Source of the DNA: Straminergon stramineum
Taxonomy: Eukaryota; Streptophyta; Bryopsida; Hypnales; Calliergonaceae
Direction: 5' to 3'
Assembly (NCBI GenBank): GCA_963920665.1
Contig: OY987272.1
Location: forward strand, 19,646,893 to 19,710,892
Length of the DNA: 64,000 nucleotides
Position numbers and translations under genes: made by a program
In this document: positions 1 to 12,240 of the stretch, piece after piece
Position numbering within the stretch: position 1 is the first letter of the stretch
Layout of the letters: each line of letters begins with the position of its first letter
Notes under the pieces: model-generated
Seen by the model: only the letters and a program-made list of their open reading frames with translations
Databases searched by the model: none
Told to the model about the DNA's origin: nothing

Positions 1-1
1 G

Positions 2-2730
2 AAGACAGAGATAGAACGTGATGCAGCTGATGAGAAGCCCAGCAAACGTCAGAGGAAAAAAGATGGTAGTCATAAAAGTTCTTGCAAATCGATTTAGTCA
101 CCTTGTTGAAGTCTTTAATTCGCAAATTGACTCCTTTGCCTCTACTAATTATCGATTGAGTGTTCACAATGTAGCTCACAAACACGACGTGGCAATGTAG
201 TGTTCTTCTCCTGGGCACTATTTTGTGGAAGTTCATGAAATTTAAGAACTTTATATATTATTCATGCCGTATGGACTGGGACTCGCGGAAGTGGTGCTGC
301 CTGTCTCTGCTGTAGTGTGGTAATAGGGTCTTTGTTGACCATCAGCTGGATTCGAGTGAGGTATATCATCTGGGTCTCTGGCTTTCTCTCCCTCAGGAAA
401 TGAGGTAACTGCAACCGTTGCTGCTGATGAGAAGGTTGTTACCAAGAAGATGCCAAAGGAGAAGGAGACTGCACCAACTGTCAAGCAGAAAGATACTGAT
501 CTAGAAAGGAAGTTGGAGAAGCAGTCATAGGACCTGTGGGCAATCAAAAATAATTTACGTGAGCTTGTGTCAACAGCACAGATGCGGGAACTTTTGTCTG
601 TCAATAAACAAGATGCTGCCGGCTCTGAGTATGATCTGCGGGAGCGTTGGTTAGTCTCTCACTGTGTTATTTGTCGTTTATACGTTGGTTCCTGTTCGGA
701 ATCAGTCACTCTTATTTGGCAAGGACCAGATTGACCATATCATTATTATCGCTAGTAAGGAAGAATTAAAGAGTTCATTCTTTTTCGGAGTTCAAGTTAC
801 ATCGTTTTTTCTTACTGTACATGTAATTTTCGTTGGTTGGTTTCATTTTCAAGCCTACTCCTCAATTGTTTTATTTTCACGTATATCCATGATGTTATCC
901 TGATATGATACTTTCTGGACTTCTTGCTTCATTTTTGGACAGTGCGGATGGGATGATGTTTGAACCCTTGGAGAAGTGTCCACTTTGTGAGGATTTCATG
1001 GAGTATCAAGGCGGATCATATAGGTGTCGAGGTTTTTTAACGGCTTGGAGCAAATGCACCTTTACGACCCAAAGGCCGAAAAGATCATCTACTAAATGGG
1101 AAATTGGAAAGGAATGTGACAATGACTACCTCATGCAGGTAAAGGCGTACAGCAATACATACTATGTGTTCTAAAGTCTCTTAATTATGACTGCATTGGC
1201 TAAGTGTTTCAATTCAGTTATGCAGGTCATTTGTACACTTGATGGCAGTTGAATGCCTAAGTTGCTGCGGTGTGAAATTTGAAGCATTGTATTGCTTTGA
1301 TATAGATACTTTTTATGCAAAGTGGGCTCAAATAAGTTATTCATGGGTTCAGTCGAGCTTTATTAGCATACAGCTGGAAGTTGTGGTGATTTTCCCACCT
1401 TTTTGGGTTAATTTCAGTGGTTTAAAGCACAAAGCAAGAAGAAGGGTGAACGACTTCTCGTCCCAGCATCTCCGGCCAAGCCTTCAAGCGCTCACGAACC
1501 CCTCAAGTCTGGCAAATTGTTTTTGACGGGATGCGACTTCGTCATTATTGGGAGATTATCGGTCACTCAGGTTAGAGTTTTCATATGGATGTGCCTTTGC
1601 TTGAGGAGTAGCATGTTCACACTAAAAGAATTTTCACAGTCACAGATGTTCCAATGTGTCGATTAACACAGATTTTGACTAAGTTCATACGCCTTGTAAT
1701 AAACCCCGAGGCAGTTGATTGAAGGTGTAATAAAATCCAGGTGTAGAGTTTTCATTGTATTACTGACAACTACTTCGACAGGCGAAGCTTAAGGAAAAGG
1801 TGGAATTAGCTGGGGGTCGCCTCTGTTCTGGGACAACTGGCATTGGGAGCTGTGAGTTACACCCTGCATTGTAGCTCCTTTGATAGGGCTTTGAGTTCCT
1901 GCATAGATCGTGTAATGAATGGTTTCGTTTCACTGCTAATATGCAGAGTTTTATTTCATCATGAACGTGGTGAAACGCAAAGTTCAGTCGAGATTTCGTG
2001 TGTTACTTTTGTTTCTGCCTTTCTTGCCATTCCTGATTTTCTGTGGTAGTTGGATGCAGCTGTGACCTGTGTTGTCACTACAGAAAGTACGCTGGAGACT
2101 GACAAATTTCGTAGAGATTTAGGACATGCCAAGTAAGTCTTTCAGGTTCTGGCATTTGAGGTGATGTATGAGTACGAGTGTGGTTGCCGAGTCAAGAAAG
2201 AATGCTGGTGTCGCGTTTGTGTAGCGTTTCCTTTAAGTTCACTACAATAACGTGTAAAATTTTTGTGTTTTGCTTTCTTTGCAGGGAGGTGCCTATCGTG
2301 AAGGAGCAATATCTTCTTGATTGTTTGAAGATGAAGGAGAAGCTTTCTATGGACGCATACAAACTGGAGCTTAGTTTAAAGCCTGATATTGTGAAAGTGA
2401 AAGTTAAGGGTGGAGGTTTTGTTCATCCCGACTCTGGGTTGCAAGAAACTGGTCACATTGTTGAGGAAGGCAAATTCCTGTATGCCACAACGCTTAACCG
2501 AACTGAAATCTCCACAGGAATTAACAGGTACAGCAAAGTGCAAGACCTATCCCCGCAGTTCGTTTGTTTTTTAATGAAGCTTGAGTAGTTGAGTAGTTAT
2601 GTATTTCTGTTTGTCTTCGTTATCAGTGCCACCTAAACTATACGAAGCGGAGTCTTAATAGTACCCTTTTCTGTGCAGTTTCTATGTGTTGCAGCTTATT
2701 GAGGAAGATGCGACGAGTAAGGCGCACCAC
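2..2730 (+). pseudogene. PARP1: PARP1-like poly(ADP-ribose) polymerase, internal fragment (PADR1-BRCT-start of WGR), truncated and with a nonsense codon
   Basis: PARP1 is a nuclear DNA-break sensor that makes poly(ADP-ribose) from NAD+. Eight exons can be joined in phase: 2-65, 397-649, 943-1138, 1418-1570, 1782-1851, 2060-2132, 2285-2527 and 2679 to about 2730. They encode the basic linker before the third zinc finger, then PADR1 with a perfect zinc pattern C-x2-C-x12-C-x9-C (KCPLC to WSKC, 967-1053), then the BRCT domain (KLFLTGCDF and VKEQYLLDC segments). The last piece is the start of WGR (STGINS then FYVLQLIEED). Homology stops near 2727, so most of WGR and the whole catalytic domain are absent; the first two zinc fingers would lie left of the window. 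An in-frame TAG at 528-530 sits where the family has Lys or Gln. Family assignment is firm; pseudogene status rests on the stop and the lost 3' end. Confidence 0.85.
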
Positions 2731-3690
2731 TTAGAAGTTCCCGCGTTCCCCGATCCAAGGTTCCCAGCAATCCGACGAAGTTCCCCCGTTAGGGGAGCGT
2801 AAGGGGTTCCTAACGGGGCCCATAAAAAATCTGTTTTCAGCCTCCTTCAAATATGAGCCGATCTCCAGCCTCATTGCAGATGATGACCAACTTTTGCAGT
2901 GCTGGCAGCTCCCTGCCGTAAGCTTAATTGCCCCTTGTTCTGCTATCGCCTCCACAGTCCACACTCGCTAAGCAACTCCCTGACAGTTATATCAGCTTGA
3001 GATTGCGGCATGCACTTCTAAGGAATCTACTCATATGTAGACATACACCAACGATACATTCAAACAACCGCTGGTAGACGTCAAAAGACATTCTAAGCCC
3101 TACAGTGAGCAATGCATCAAATGCTTTGATTCTGTCCGCTTTCAGAGGGTAATGCTCGATGCCAATCTTAAAACCTACTGGCGTCAACTCCACAACGCCA
3201 ATTACAGAACTCTAGATTCATAGGCGGGCGTTCGAAGAAAGCCTACCCTAGCTTTGACAGAGATGAACCCCCCATAATGGACATCTTTTTCAATTATTGC
3301 GTTCCCAAACAGCTTCTACAAGCACACACAGAAAGATTGATATGAATGCAAGAGCGTTCGCACCTGAGGAGCGTGCTAGATCCACACCAGCGTTCGGAAA
3401 ACTTTTTGAGTTATACCAGCTAATTTCCTTCAATTCCCTAATTGAACCGTTTTTTCAAGCACGGGTTCCACTTATTTTCTCTATCTTCTATTCAAGTAGA
3501 AATTTTATAGATTTTTTCACCGGTTTTTTTGCCGTTGTTTTCATATTGCAACCTTTTTATTTCACAATTCCAACGGCTAATTTTGAACTAGCCGTCGGTT
3601 TTTCCCGCACTGCACCTGCGCGCACCTCGCCCCTTCAGATTACCAGCCCCGCCCCCAGGCACCTAATCCCCGGTTTAGGGTTCCAGGGTT
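2731..3690. other. Intergenic DNA with no recognisable gene
   Basis: After the PARP1 breakpoint I see no exon with both splice signals and a sustained frame. An open frame at 3297-3716 translates to low-complexity sequence and has no domain. The last 100 bases become C-rich and look like the upstream region of the following gene. Confidence 0.5.
2784..2818. repeat. 10-bp inverted repeat just past the PARP1 breakpoint
   Basis: CCCCGTTAGG at 2784-2793 and its exact reverse complement CCTAACGGGG at 2809-2818 are separated by a 15-base loop. The hairpin lies about 55 bases after PARP1 homology ends, in a short GC-rich stretch (2730-2825) unlike the flanking DNA. It may mark an insertion or rearrangement junction. 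Confidence 0.6.
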
Positions 3691-3693
3691 TAA

Positions 3694-3703
3694 CATTTAA
3701 ATA
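3694..3703 (+). promoter_or_regulatory. Candidate TATA element of the GeBP-like gene
   Basis: CATTTAAATA precedes a pyrimidine-rich leader (CTCTCTCTT near 3730). A likely 5'-UTR intron donor (CAG then GTATGT) lies near 3911, and the first ATG used is at 4080. The order of TATA-like box, CT-rich leader, leader intron and ATG is typical of plant promoters; no transcript evidence is available. Confidence 0.4.
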
Positions 3704-4079
3704 CCAGGGTCACTAGTTAGTCGAATCCAGTCTCTCTCTTGCTCGCCCATTCCGCGCACTCCGTCTGCACCTAACCCATGCTGCGTGGAGATCGCGTCGG
3801 CACCTGCGACAGTTGTCTACATTCATCGTCGCGCGCTACTCGTTGCCTGCGAAGTTGATTTTTTGGCTGAAGTCGCTGGGGTTTTGTTTTAGCGTCGCAA
3901 CTTCGCTTTCAGGTATGTCCGCCATGGCCGGGGCTTCCTGGTCTTGCTAGTCTGTGTGTGAGATATTTGATCCGTACTATAAGTTTCGTTGTGTGTGTTT
4001 GGTTGAAGGATCGAAGCTCGGAGGTAGTGTTTTTATACCAGATTGTTTTGTGGTCTAGAAGTTTAGAAGATCAACCCCA

Positions 4080-5943
4080 ATGACAAGCTCGTCCAGTAAA
4101 TCTGAGGTGAGTATTGGCATTTGTTTTGGTCTTATGTTCCGCTCTGGGTTCAGCCCCACGTTTTTGCTCATTCCTGCCTTCGAGTGTTTAAGAGTAATTG
4201 ACGTTATTCTTTGAGTACAGGATGAAAGACCACAGAGGGGAAATATAACGTTCAAATCGTTTTCTCGTTCTGCATCATTGAGACAACAGCGGTCGTGGTT
4301 AGGGCACGAGGAATTAATTTTCTCTCAGCAACTCGAAATGGATCGTATTAAAGTTGTGTATGATCCTCGTCCACCGACGTCATACTGGTTAAAATTAGTG
4401 AACTACTTTCCCTTCATGCACAAGTATGAGGAGAAATATGGAATAGCGAGACTCCGTGAGAAAGCAAGGCAGATGAAGATCCGTTATGAGAGGCTTCTTA
4501 AACACTTGATCGCGGGTGAGATGAATGTGTTTAAAAATTCCCATGATGAACTTATGTGGAAGATATGTAATTCCATCTGGGGTAATGACAAGGTAAGACA
4601 TGTCATTACTTGTCTTGATGTAATATGTACTTGTGTAGTTGTTTGTAGGCTCATTAATAACATTTTGTTGTGTTTGAACTTTTATGTGGAGATTTCGAGT
4701 TACATTTCTACCTTCTCGAGTTATATAGGACGTGGGAAACTTCAGATAAAAATGTTCATAGAATTTCTCCTCAATTGTTGACAATTGCATCTTTTCTTGA
4801 CTGTTATTTTCCCAGCCTACACCAGGAGTCTTGAATGGTGAAGAAGACTCTGAAGAAGAGAAGGATGAATTTGAGGTCAGACCTGACGAAGTATCAGGAG
4901 ACGATGTTGAAGAAGAGATCGCTCCGACTCAGGTTGAAGGACATGAAGCCCGCGCGAAGAGGAAAGCTACAGTGAAGAAGCAAGCGATTGTGGAAATTAG
5001 TTCTGACGAAGAGGACTCTCCAATAAAAGCCGCACCAACAGGGGTACGAGCAGTTCCAATTACTACAGATTATGCAGAGACTTCCGAGGTAAGAGAGAAC
5101 CTTCGAGCATCGGAATTCGTTACTACAAACAGTCTTGCCATTTCCAAAAAGGATGTGGATTTCGGGATAAATTTTCACATGTTGCAGTGCATAATGGTGC
5201 CCAATGTGATCGTTCTTTTTTTTCCAGGAATAATTAAGATCAGTGATTGTACTGAAAGTAAGTGATGAGATGCTTACCTTGACCTGTGACATGAAGGGTG
5301 CTTGCGTGAAGAGGGTCGAGGAAACTAGGGCGCACAGCCACCTCGAATCTGAAAAGTTAGTGGAAGAAACTCGTGTCAATACCTTTCACGTAGTAGGGGC
5401 GGAAGTACAAAGTTCTCAGAACGTGGAGGGAGTACGATTGGTGGAGGACGGTCTAGGCATAATCGTTGGACCGAATGGTTCAGACGGAGGACGGTGGAGT
5501 GTCAATCACGCTGACTCATTAGAAAGTACGGTGGCTGATTAGTTGAGCCCAACTTTTTAATTTGACGTATGTTTGGTTTGGTGACTTGTTGGAAGCCTTT
5601 CAGCTCGCTTCTGCCTTTGTTATATACTAATCTCTAGAATGACGCATTTTCACTGTTGTCAGTGTTCTGTCCTGAAAAGTGTTTGAAGGAAGAATTTCGG
5701 GGTTCGTCAGATTTTTGGTAAATTAGTGGAGATGTATCGATACACTCATGACGGAGTTGCCATCTGTTGTCAACAGGAATGGGTCTCCCCGTTGGCGGGA
5801 AACTATATTCTCGTGTTCCAAGTAATGACAAGTCGCGTGAACAATACGGAGCTGAACACGAGTTGATTCTTCAGATGATACAGCTGGAGAAGACTCGAAT
5901 CGTGCAGGAGTTCTTTAACCTCCAGTTAAACATCCGAAATTAG
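4080..5943 (+). pseudogene. GeBP-like (DUF573 family) DNA-binding protein gene with one nonsense codon
   Basis: Exons 4080-4106, 4221-4592, 4816-5088 and a fourth starting at 5228 join in phase; a last exon 5777-5943 ends in TAG. Residues of about 40-130 (segment YFPFMHKYEEKYG through RLREKARQMKIRYERLL to MWKICNSIWG) resemble the DUF573 domain of GLABROUS1-enhancer-binding-like plant regulators, whose domain also ends in an IWG motif. A long acidic Ser/Glu region follows, and the last exon has a leucine-rich helix like the GeBP C-terminus. The fourth exon begins GAA TAA TTA, an in-frame stop at 5231-5233 after which the frame stays open about 100 codons; CAA to TAA explains it. The donor joining exon 4 to exon 5 is unresolved (candidates near 5454 and 5477). 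Family call moderate. A short protein ending at the TAA could still be made. Confidence 0.5.
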
Positions 5944-7382
5944 CAGGAGTCAGCAGCAGGCAAGCAGGCGTAGTCTTGTTTATTTTGTCTACTTCGGTGG
6001 GATCTATTCTGATACATATCTAGCATTTCGTATGGGCGACAGAAGTAAACGGACTCCGAAGGTAGTTAGACCTCTAACGCGTAGGTTTTTTTGTAATCTA
6101 ATAATATCAATACATTGGTAGTCTTTGTCATACCTGCGTGTGATATTGAGGGTTGAGATTCCTCATTTTTACTGTTTTGGACGGGCATTATAGTTTTTCA
6201 GAATTCGATGTGAACGGTAGTGCCTTCCTGAGCGAGTGTAGGTCCACGTTCAGAAAAGAATAGGACCCTTCAGCTTGCAGATTGCATGACCATGCATGTG
6301 ACCACTGTCTCTGATGTTGGAGACACGGGGTGGCACGAGGAGCACAGGAGGAGGCGCGACGTGGTGAAAGTACTTGAGAGAATCATTCTTGGACTGGACC
6401 AGGACTGGTCCCTGTACGGACCCAAGGCGCCCAACTTGTTTAGAAATAAGATACATAGTTTGGGGAGTTTGGGTCATAGTTGAAGATGAGGACGTTGTTT
6501 CCGTGACATCAACTTATGATGGTTCTGGTAGGTCTCGACAGAGCTGCGGAGTGATCGTATCGGGTACAGAGAGAAAGAGCTGAATTTGTCAGGGTTCAAG
6601 CTTTCGTCAATTTTTATTGCAATTTCGAAGTGGGAGGTTGGAGTACAGGATCTGTGACGGTCGACAACCTTTTTTTTTTATTCAAAGACTAGTGGACATT
6701 TACATTTAAGCCTGCAACCTTTGCTGATCAGTCCAACCAGGTATTGCTGCTGGTATACGAGACGACGTCAGGTTCCTTACAGTTCTAGTATCCTCTACAA
6801 CAAATTTTCAGGATTTGTCCCGCATGGCTTGATCAAAGTGACTGCATGTGGACAGTCCATAGCCTCCTTGTGGTCGTCACTTGGGTACCCTTCAGCAGCC
6901 CTTACGGTGTTGGTTAAAACTTAGTTGTGAGGGTTCTAGTAGATGACTTAGTTGGGTTAGTGAATGGCTCACTTGTTCAGATTTCTGTCCTTGTTCCAGG
7001 CCTCTTAAATGACTCATTTTGGTGTACTAGTCTGAAAGTGACCTACTGACCTGCCCTTGACTCTGCCAGCCCTACACTCAATTGTTATTGCTACCCTTGA
7101 AACTTGGCATTATTGTTGCAAACATTACAAGACTGCTTGAGTGGCCATGAGCAAGGTTTTGTATGGATTGCAGAATGTTGCTGGTAAGATTAGATTCCTG
7201 AGCATGTGAGGAACGTTGTGATGCGTTAGGTTGTATTTTAGGTCAATCAAGTTCCGAATCAGATGTACCCGGATTTCAAACTGGCTTTTTGGAAGTGATG
7301 GGGTCTCAACAACGAAGTTGGTTCAAGTGAGCGGAGCAGACCTTTTAATTTTGGATTGATTCTATAACACATATTGAGCTAG
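5944..7382. other. 3' flank of the GeBP-like gene and unassigned DNA up to the ENTH gene
   Basis: A probable 3' UTR runs to about 6120, with TAATAATATCAAT-type A/T-rich sequence. Short open frames at 6250-6583 overlap on both strands and show no domain. The 5' exon of the ENTH gene should lie here. Candidates are an ATG at 7147 followed by a GTAAGA donor, and an ATG near 7297 with a GTGAGC donor, but neither joins in phase with the first certain exon. Confidence 0.4.
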
Positions 7383-10159
7383 TTGGAGCGGACGGACAAT
7401 ATTCGGAACGGTTTTGGATTGGATCATCTAGAGAGCCTGAAAAACAAAGCCTCTTATTTGCTGAAAGACAGCCTCAAAATTGCACGTCTTGCTCTGGTGG
7501 ACGTCCGCAATGAAGAATCGTAAGCCTCCTCTTCTCGTCGCACTTGTCACCCTGCTATATTTTGGTTATTTTGGTGACCAGAATGTAACTCTCGTCTCTC
7601 GGATACATTCTAAAGCATGAATCTTGGCTATTCAAGAACTTGTTCACTTTTGTTTACAGTCTTGGTAAAATCATTCACTAAGTGCAAATTTTCTGCTTGA
7701 GAATTTTATGTACACTGAGGTTACATTGTAGCCGTCGAAGGTACATATTGATTTTATGGCAGGCTAGCTGTTAAAAAGTGCTCTGCAATGACCATTGTAT
7801 TTTGAGCAATACATTTGACCCATTGCGATTGAAATGACTGATTGTGTAGGATGATCAAAGAGGCGACGAATGCTGATGAATGGGGGCCGACCACAACACA
7901 AATGGCTGAGATCTCATGCACTATTATTAATAACTCTGAAGATTATCTTCGTATTGCGCACGTCCTTCATGAAAGGTAAGTTTATAATTAGTAAAATGCT
8001 TGCCATCAACTAAAACACTATTTTAGCTAAAATTGTCAAACTTTATGTAAATGAAAGCCAGCTTGTCTAGAAGAGAGAATTAGAATAGAATCAAGCTTTG
8101 GGGGATGTAGGTCAAATGGGCTACAGAATGTTAAGGTTGAGTTCACATTCTGCTTTTATTACAAGATTCCTAATCCTGACAATCTTTAGAGTTTGTTCAA
8201 GAATTGACATTGTATTGATGGTATAGATTCGCTCTCAAAACCCAAAAATTCTGGAGACAAATTCACAAGTCGCTAATTCTTCTGGAATATCTTCTATGCC
8301 ATGGTCCTGAGGATTCAGTCATGGAGTTTCGGCTAGACAAGGGTCGCATTGAGGAGTTTACACGCTTTGTGTATGTGGACTTGAATGAGTAAGCTCCAGC
8401 ATTACTCAAGTATCTCAATTTTGAGTTGACATGCAAATAGTTGGCGTCATAATAGGATGCTGTATCGGCTATTCAATCTCTAACTTCAATGAGGAGAGAA
8501 TACCACGTCCTCAAATCCTAACGATTGTCAAAAAACTTACGTGAATAACTCAACAACATTTGAGGTCTTCCCTTCCGTTGTGCCAAGGAGGTTTTGTACT
8601 ACATTATCTAATAGTTGTGTCAAAGCTTTTTCTCAATTAGCTCCTGTCACTGTGCCCTACGTACTTCATCAAGGTTCCTCTTCACCGGTTCACTATCCTG
8701 TCATGACACCCTATAATATGTCTCAAACGTTTGTGTTCGAATAACCGTCTCACATTTTTTCTGTTGTAGGATTGACAGGGGTTCAGCTGTTCGAAGAAGA
8801 GCTAAGCACGTACTGCATGTCCTAATGGACGAGTCTTTCTACATGGAGCGCAGTCGAGCTCAGAAAATCTCCAGTGGCATCTCTGGCTTTGGTAATGAAT
8901 CTTTGCATGATCATCATCACCATCACCATCACCAATCAACTCATTCCAAATTTCTTCACAGTTTTTTTCCTCACGGTCAATCTGCTTCCAGCTTATCAGA
9001 GAACTGCCTCGGAGCAGGTGGCTCAATATCACTGTTGTAGGGGGATGAAGAGGATCATGTCAATAGTAAATCAGATGCCAGAGAATCGTGCAGAAGCTCA
9101 CACGCGCCCGAGGGCGAGTTCTGTTCGCCAAGCACAAGTGACACATCTAGCTTGAAAACCTTTTCAGTGAGTGAGCTTACCTTCAGTATGGGCCCATTTG
9201 GTGAACCAGCTCCAATTGCAATCTTCTATCATTTGAGTACTATAGTATCCAACTATCCCGCAGGCTCAGTTAAGGGGTCATTTTCGGGTTTGCTGAGGTT
9301 CTATGTCGCTATATGTTATGGAGCCTTCGGTTCACCAAAAAGTGAGATCTTAATGCTCACAATTGCATGCCAAGTTTACATGTGTGTCCAGTAATCATCG
9401 CAAGACTCTAGCACTCGATTGGTTACAATGTCAAAAACGTCTGCCTTGCATACTGAACAGATGTGTTACTTTTTTAAGTTCACTAAAACAGAGAGGCTTA
9501 TATGGCATAGCCCTCATGGTGAAGGGCGATTGGAAAGAGTGAAGGTGGTTTAGAGCCATAACCCCACCCTCTAATCATGTTTTGAGAGAATCGTAGAAGT
9601 CCAGAGTTCACAGCCTTGATCTAGTTTGGAGGAGTGGTTTATGTCCAATAATGCACTCGCTGCTACGCAGTTCGTTTGGTAATTTAGTACATAACCTAGT
9701 TATATCTTGGGATCCTGTCATTACCAGAAAAGTGAAATCTCAACTCTCACAATGGCAGCTGCTTATGTCCAATACCATCTCAAGCCTCCACGAGATTTTG
9801 ACCAACTATCTATTCTTTACCCTCTAATGTACTCGGCATTTTTCAATTGCTGCAGGGTTCGTCTGGTGTGGAGAGCGCAAGTGCAAGTGGTCGTTCAGAA
9901 AATTCCACCTGCGGTAATGTGAACAAGAAGGAAGAATCCCCAGCACATCTCTCATCATTCCCGAAGACCTCAGATTCTGGACATGGATAGCGTTGCCGCC
10001 GGGCTTGAGAATAATAACAGGACTCCTTCACTGCAGAGGTTGCCACCTCCTCCGCCTATAGCTGGGTACAAAGGTGCCAAGCCCCAGGCTTCAAGAATGC
10101 AAAGTAAACTGCCACCACAGAGTGAGAAATGCTCCAGATCTTATCAGCATTTGATTTGA
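7383..10159 (+). pseudogene. ENTH-domain (epsin/clathrin-adaptor-like) protein gene, decayed
   Basis: ENTH proteins bind phosphoinositides and clathrin during vesicle formation. Exons 7383-7519, 7850-7975, 8227-8388, 8770-9166 and 9856 onward join in phase. The ENTH core is clear: SLKIARLALVDV, then EATNADEWGPTTTQMAEIS, then KFWRQIHKSLILLEYLLCHG, then EEFTRFVYVD, then AVRRRAKHVLHVLM. It resembles plant ENTH/VHS-family proteins more than classical epsins. A His-rich stretch and a Ser-rich tail follow. TAG at 9038-9040 interrupts an otherwise continuous frame (LL, stop, GDEEDHVNS), consistent with CAG to TAG. Near 9960-9985 the frame shifts by one base; the new frame (SLQRLPPPPPIAGYKG) runs to TGA at 10157-10159. 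The initiator exon is not identified. Family call strong. Confidence 0.75.
8910..8933. repeat. (ATC/ACC)n microsatellite inside the ENTH gene
   Basis: TCATCATCACCATCACCATC encodes a run of seven histidines in the ENTH gene frame. Triplet-repeat expansion within a disordered region is a likely origin. Confidence 0.8.
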
Positions 10160-10924
10160 ATCGCAAACCGTTTGCAGATTGACAGAATGTTTGGGTAACT
10201 AGGGCTTAGTTGCGGATAGCTTCTTGCTGTCCTAAGTCGCTGAATACAACATGGGCTGCTGAAAGAGTATGAGCTTCTGGATCCAAGAATAGAGGCGATT
10301 CTGTCTCGAGACAAGAAATGTCTACGCAGGGTCAAGTATCTTGGAGACTGGATTTTGAGATCGTGTGGAACCAAGATTGAAAACAATTAGTGAAGTCTCA
10401 GAGCACAAATTGCCAGCTAGCTCTGAACCCCCTAGGTTGACTTTAGGAGGAATCTATCCTTGTTACTGCACTAGCCAATTGACATCGTACATTTCATTGC
10501 ATCCAATATGTGAAGAGCTTGATTATATTTTTGCACTGGTAATCCACCTAATTCTATTTCAAGTTACTATTGTGTGCAAACACTTAATGTTACAGTCTAT
10601 GATATTCTCACTACTATGGTCACTTTTATGGGCTTTGAATGAAAGTGATTTGATACATTTGACGATTGCACAGAAGAGTATATAAGAAAGGATTTGAGCC
10701 GAAATTTAGTGCAAAAGTTACAATGTTTATTGTTTTCAGTTGGAAGGCTTGAAATGGGGCGCTTCCTATGATCAATATATCTTCCAACGTCAACGGATCA
10801 ATTACCAATTTCAAGGCTCGGCCTTTGAATATGCATTCAAAATTGTACAGAAATAATGTTGGTACTTCACAGAAATTTTACATGCCTACATGCCTACATA
10901 GAGCTCCAAAAATCCAAGAGTCTC
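10160..10924. other. Convergent intergenic region between the ENTH and GH31 genes
   Basis: The stretch lies between two convergent genes and presumably holds both 3' UTRs. Open frames of up to 106 codons overlap on both strands and show no family features. I see nothing further that I can support. Confidence 0.5.
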
Positions 10925-12067
10925 TTACTCGAAACTCCAAGTTATCTCAAAATCTTCTCCGATGAGAAGCCCTAGACCTGAAAGCTCCAGCGTCTGATCA
11001 TTGTGCACGACTGTCACGGGCAGATTCAGCTTCACATGCACTGAACTTGGAGCAGAGCCGACACCCAAGACCACAATGCGGTCCACAATCCAGCCTTCCT
11101 TCAATGCATACTCCCCATGCACAACATGTGATTTGAGAGTACTCTCGTTACCCGCCACCATGACCTCGAAGCTCACGTAACTGGACTGGTGCGCTTGCAG
11201 GATCATGTCAATCTCCTCACCATTGTCGAGAAACACATGACCTGATGCAGAGCTCAGCAAAGACTCACTTTGTAGAGCAACCACCAAAGTAAAGGGAGTC
11301 TTGCGCACCGCAGCTGATGTCAATGCGCCCTCTTGCATGGGGATGATAGCCCCCACGTGAATGTGCACGTTGATCGCATCCCACGGTGCTTGCAAAGTGA
11401 AATTTCCACTAGTGCTGACTATCTGGGAATGATCAAACATATTGTACTAGGTGCCTTTGGGGAAGTAAGCCTCCATTGAAGTTGCATTTGCAGTGATTAC
11501 AGGTGAGACGAGAATGTGGTTTCCAAGGAGGAACTAGTATGAAATCTCTAGTGTGTTGGGGTCGGTTGGAAACGCGAAGAATAGAGGTCTGACCATGGGA
11601 TAACCTTTGATGTGTGCCTTGTAGTTTAACGTGTAGTAATATGGAAGCAGTTGGTACCTCAATCCGAGAGCTTTCCTTGCTGAGACCGTGGTTTTGGGGA
11701 ACAAGTAGAGCTCCTTGCCTGCGTTGTCTCTCACCGAGTGAGCCCTTGAGAACGGGTGAAACGCACCAGTTTGGATCCAGCGGTTGCACATCTCGTTAGG
11801 AGCCATGTCGTAGAACCCGCAGATGTCGGCTCCTACCATGGGGATCCCAGCTATACTGGAGTTCATCACCGAGACGATGGAATACACAATGTCAGGGTAT
11901 GTGGCCTTGTTGTCACCTGTCCAGTGGGCTGTGTGGGCACCTGAACCAACAAAAGTAGAGCGAGACAGCAAGAATGGCCTCTTCTTCCGCATAGTGGTGA
12001 GCGCTACCTTGGTGGCGATAGACTCCGCCAAGCCATACAAGCTGTGCGTGTCATACTCTAGGATGCT

Positions 12068-12225
12068 TGTAGAAACAGGTCGCTATCTAGCAACAGCTGT
12101 ATCGGAACTGAGAGAGTCTGAGCGGAAGCGAAGCTTGCTGATATATGCATCGGAGGCCTAAACGGTAAGAAGAGGATGAACGGAAAGCTCGGTACTGAGA
12201 TGAAACCCTAAAAGTCATGCTGTCA
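12068..12225 (-). repeat. 3' LTR of the Copia element
   Basis: The second 158-bp LTR is bounded inside by a purine-rich tract and outside by GH31 coding sequence (IleLeuGluTyrAsp continuing the glycosidase frame). Confidence 0.9.
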
Positions 12226-12240
12226 ACACCCCCCTTCAAT
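12226..12240 (-). promoter_or_regulatory. Polypurine tract of the Copia element
   Basis: The minus strand reads TTGAAGGGGGGTGT directly before the 3' LTR, the expected plus-strand primer for reverse transcription. Confidence 0.8.

Noticed and set aside
3297..3716. 139-codon open frame upstream of the GeBP-like gene
   Set aside because: Low-complexity translation, no domain, and it overlaps the probable promoter.
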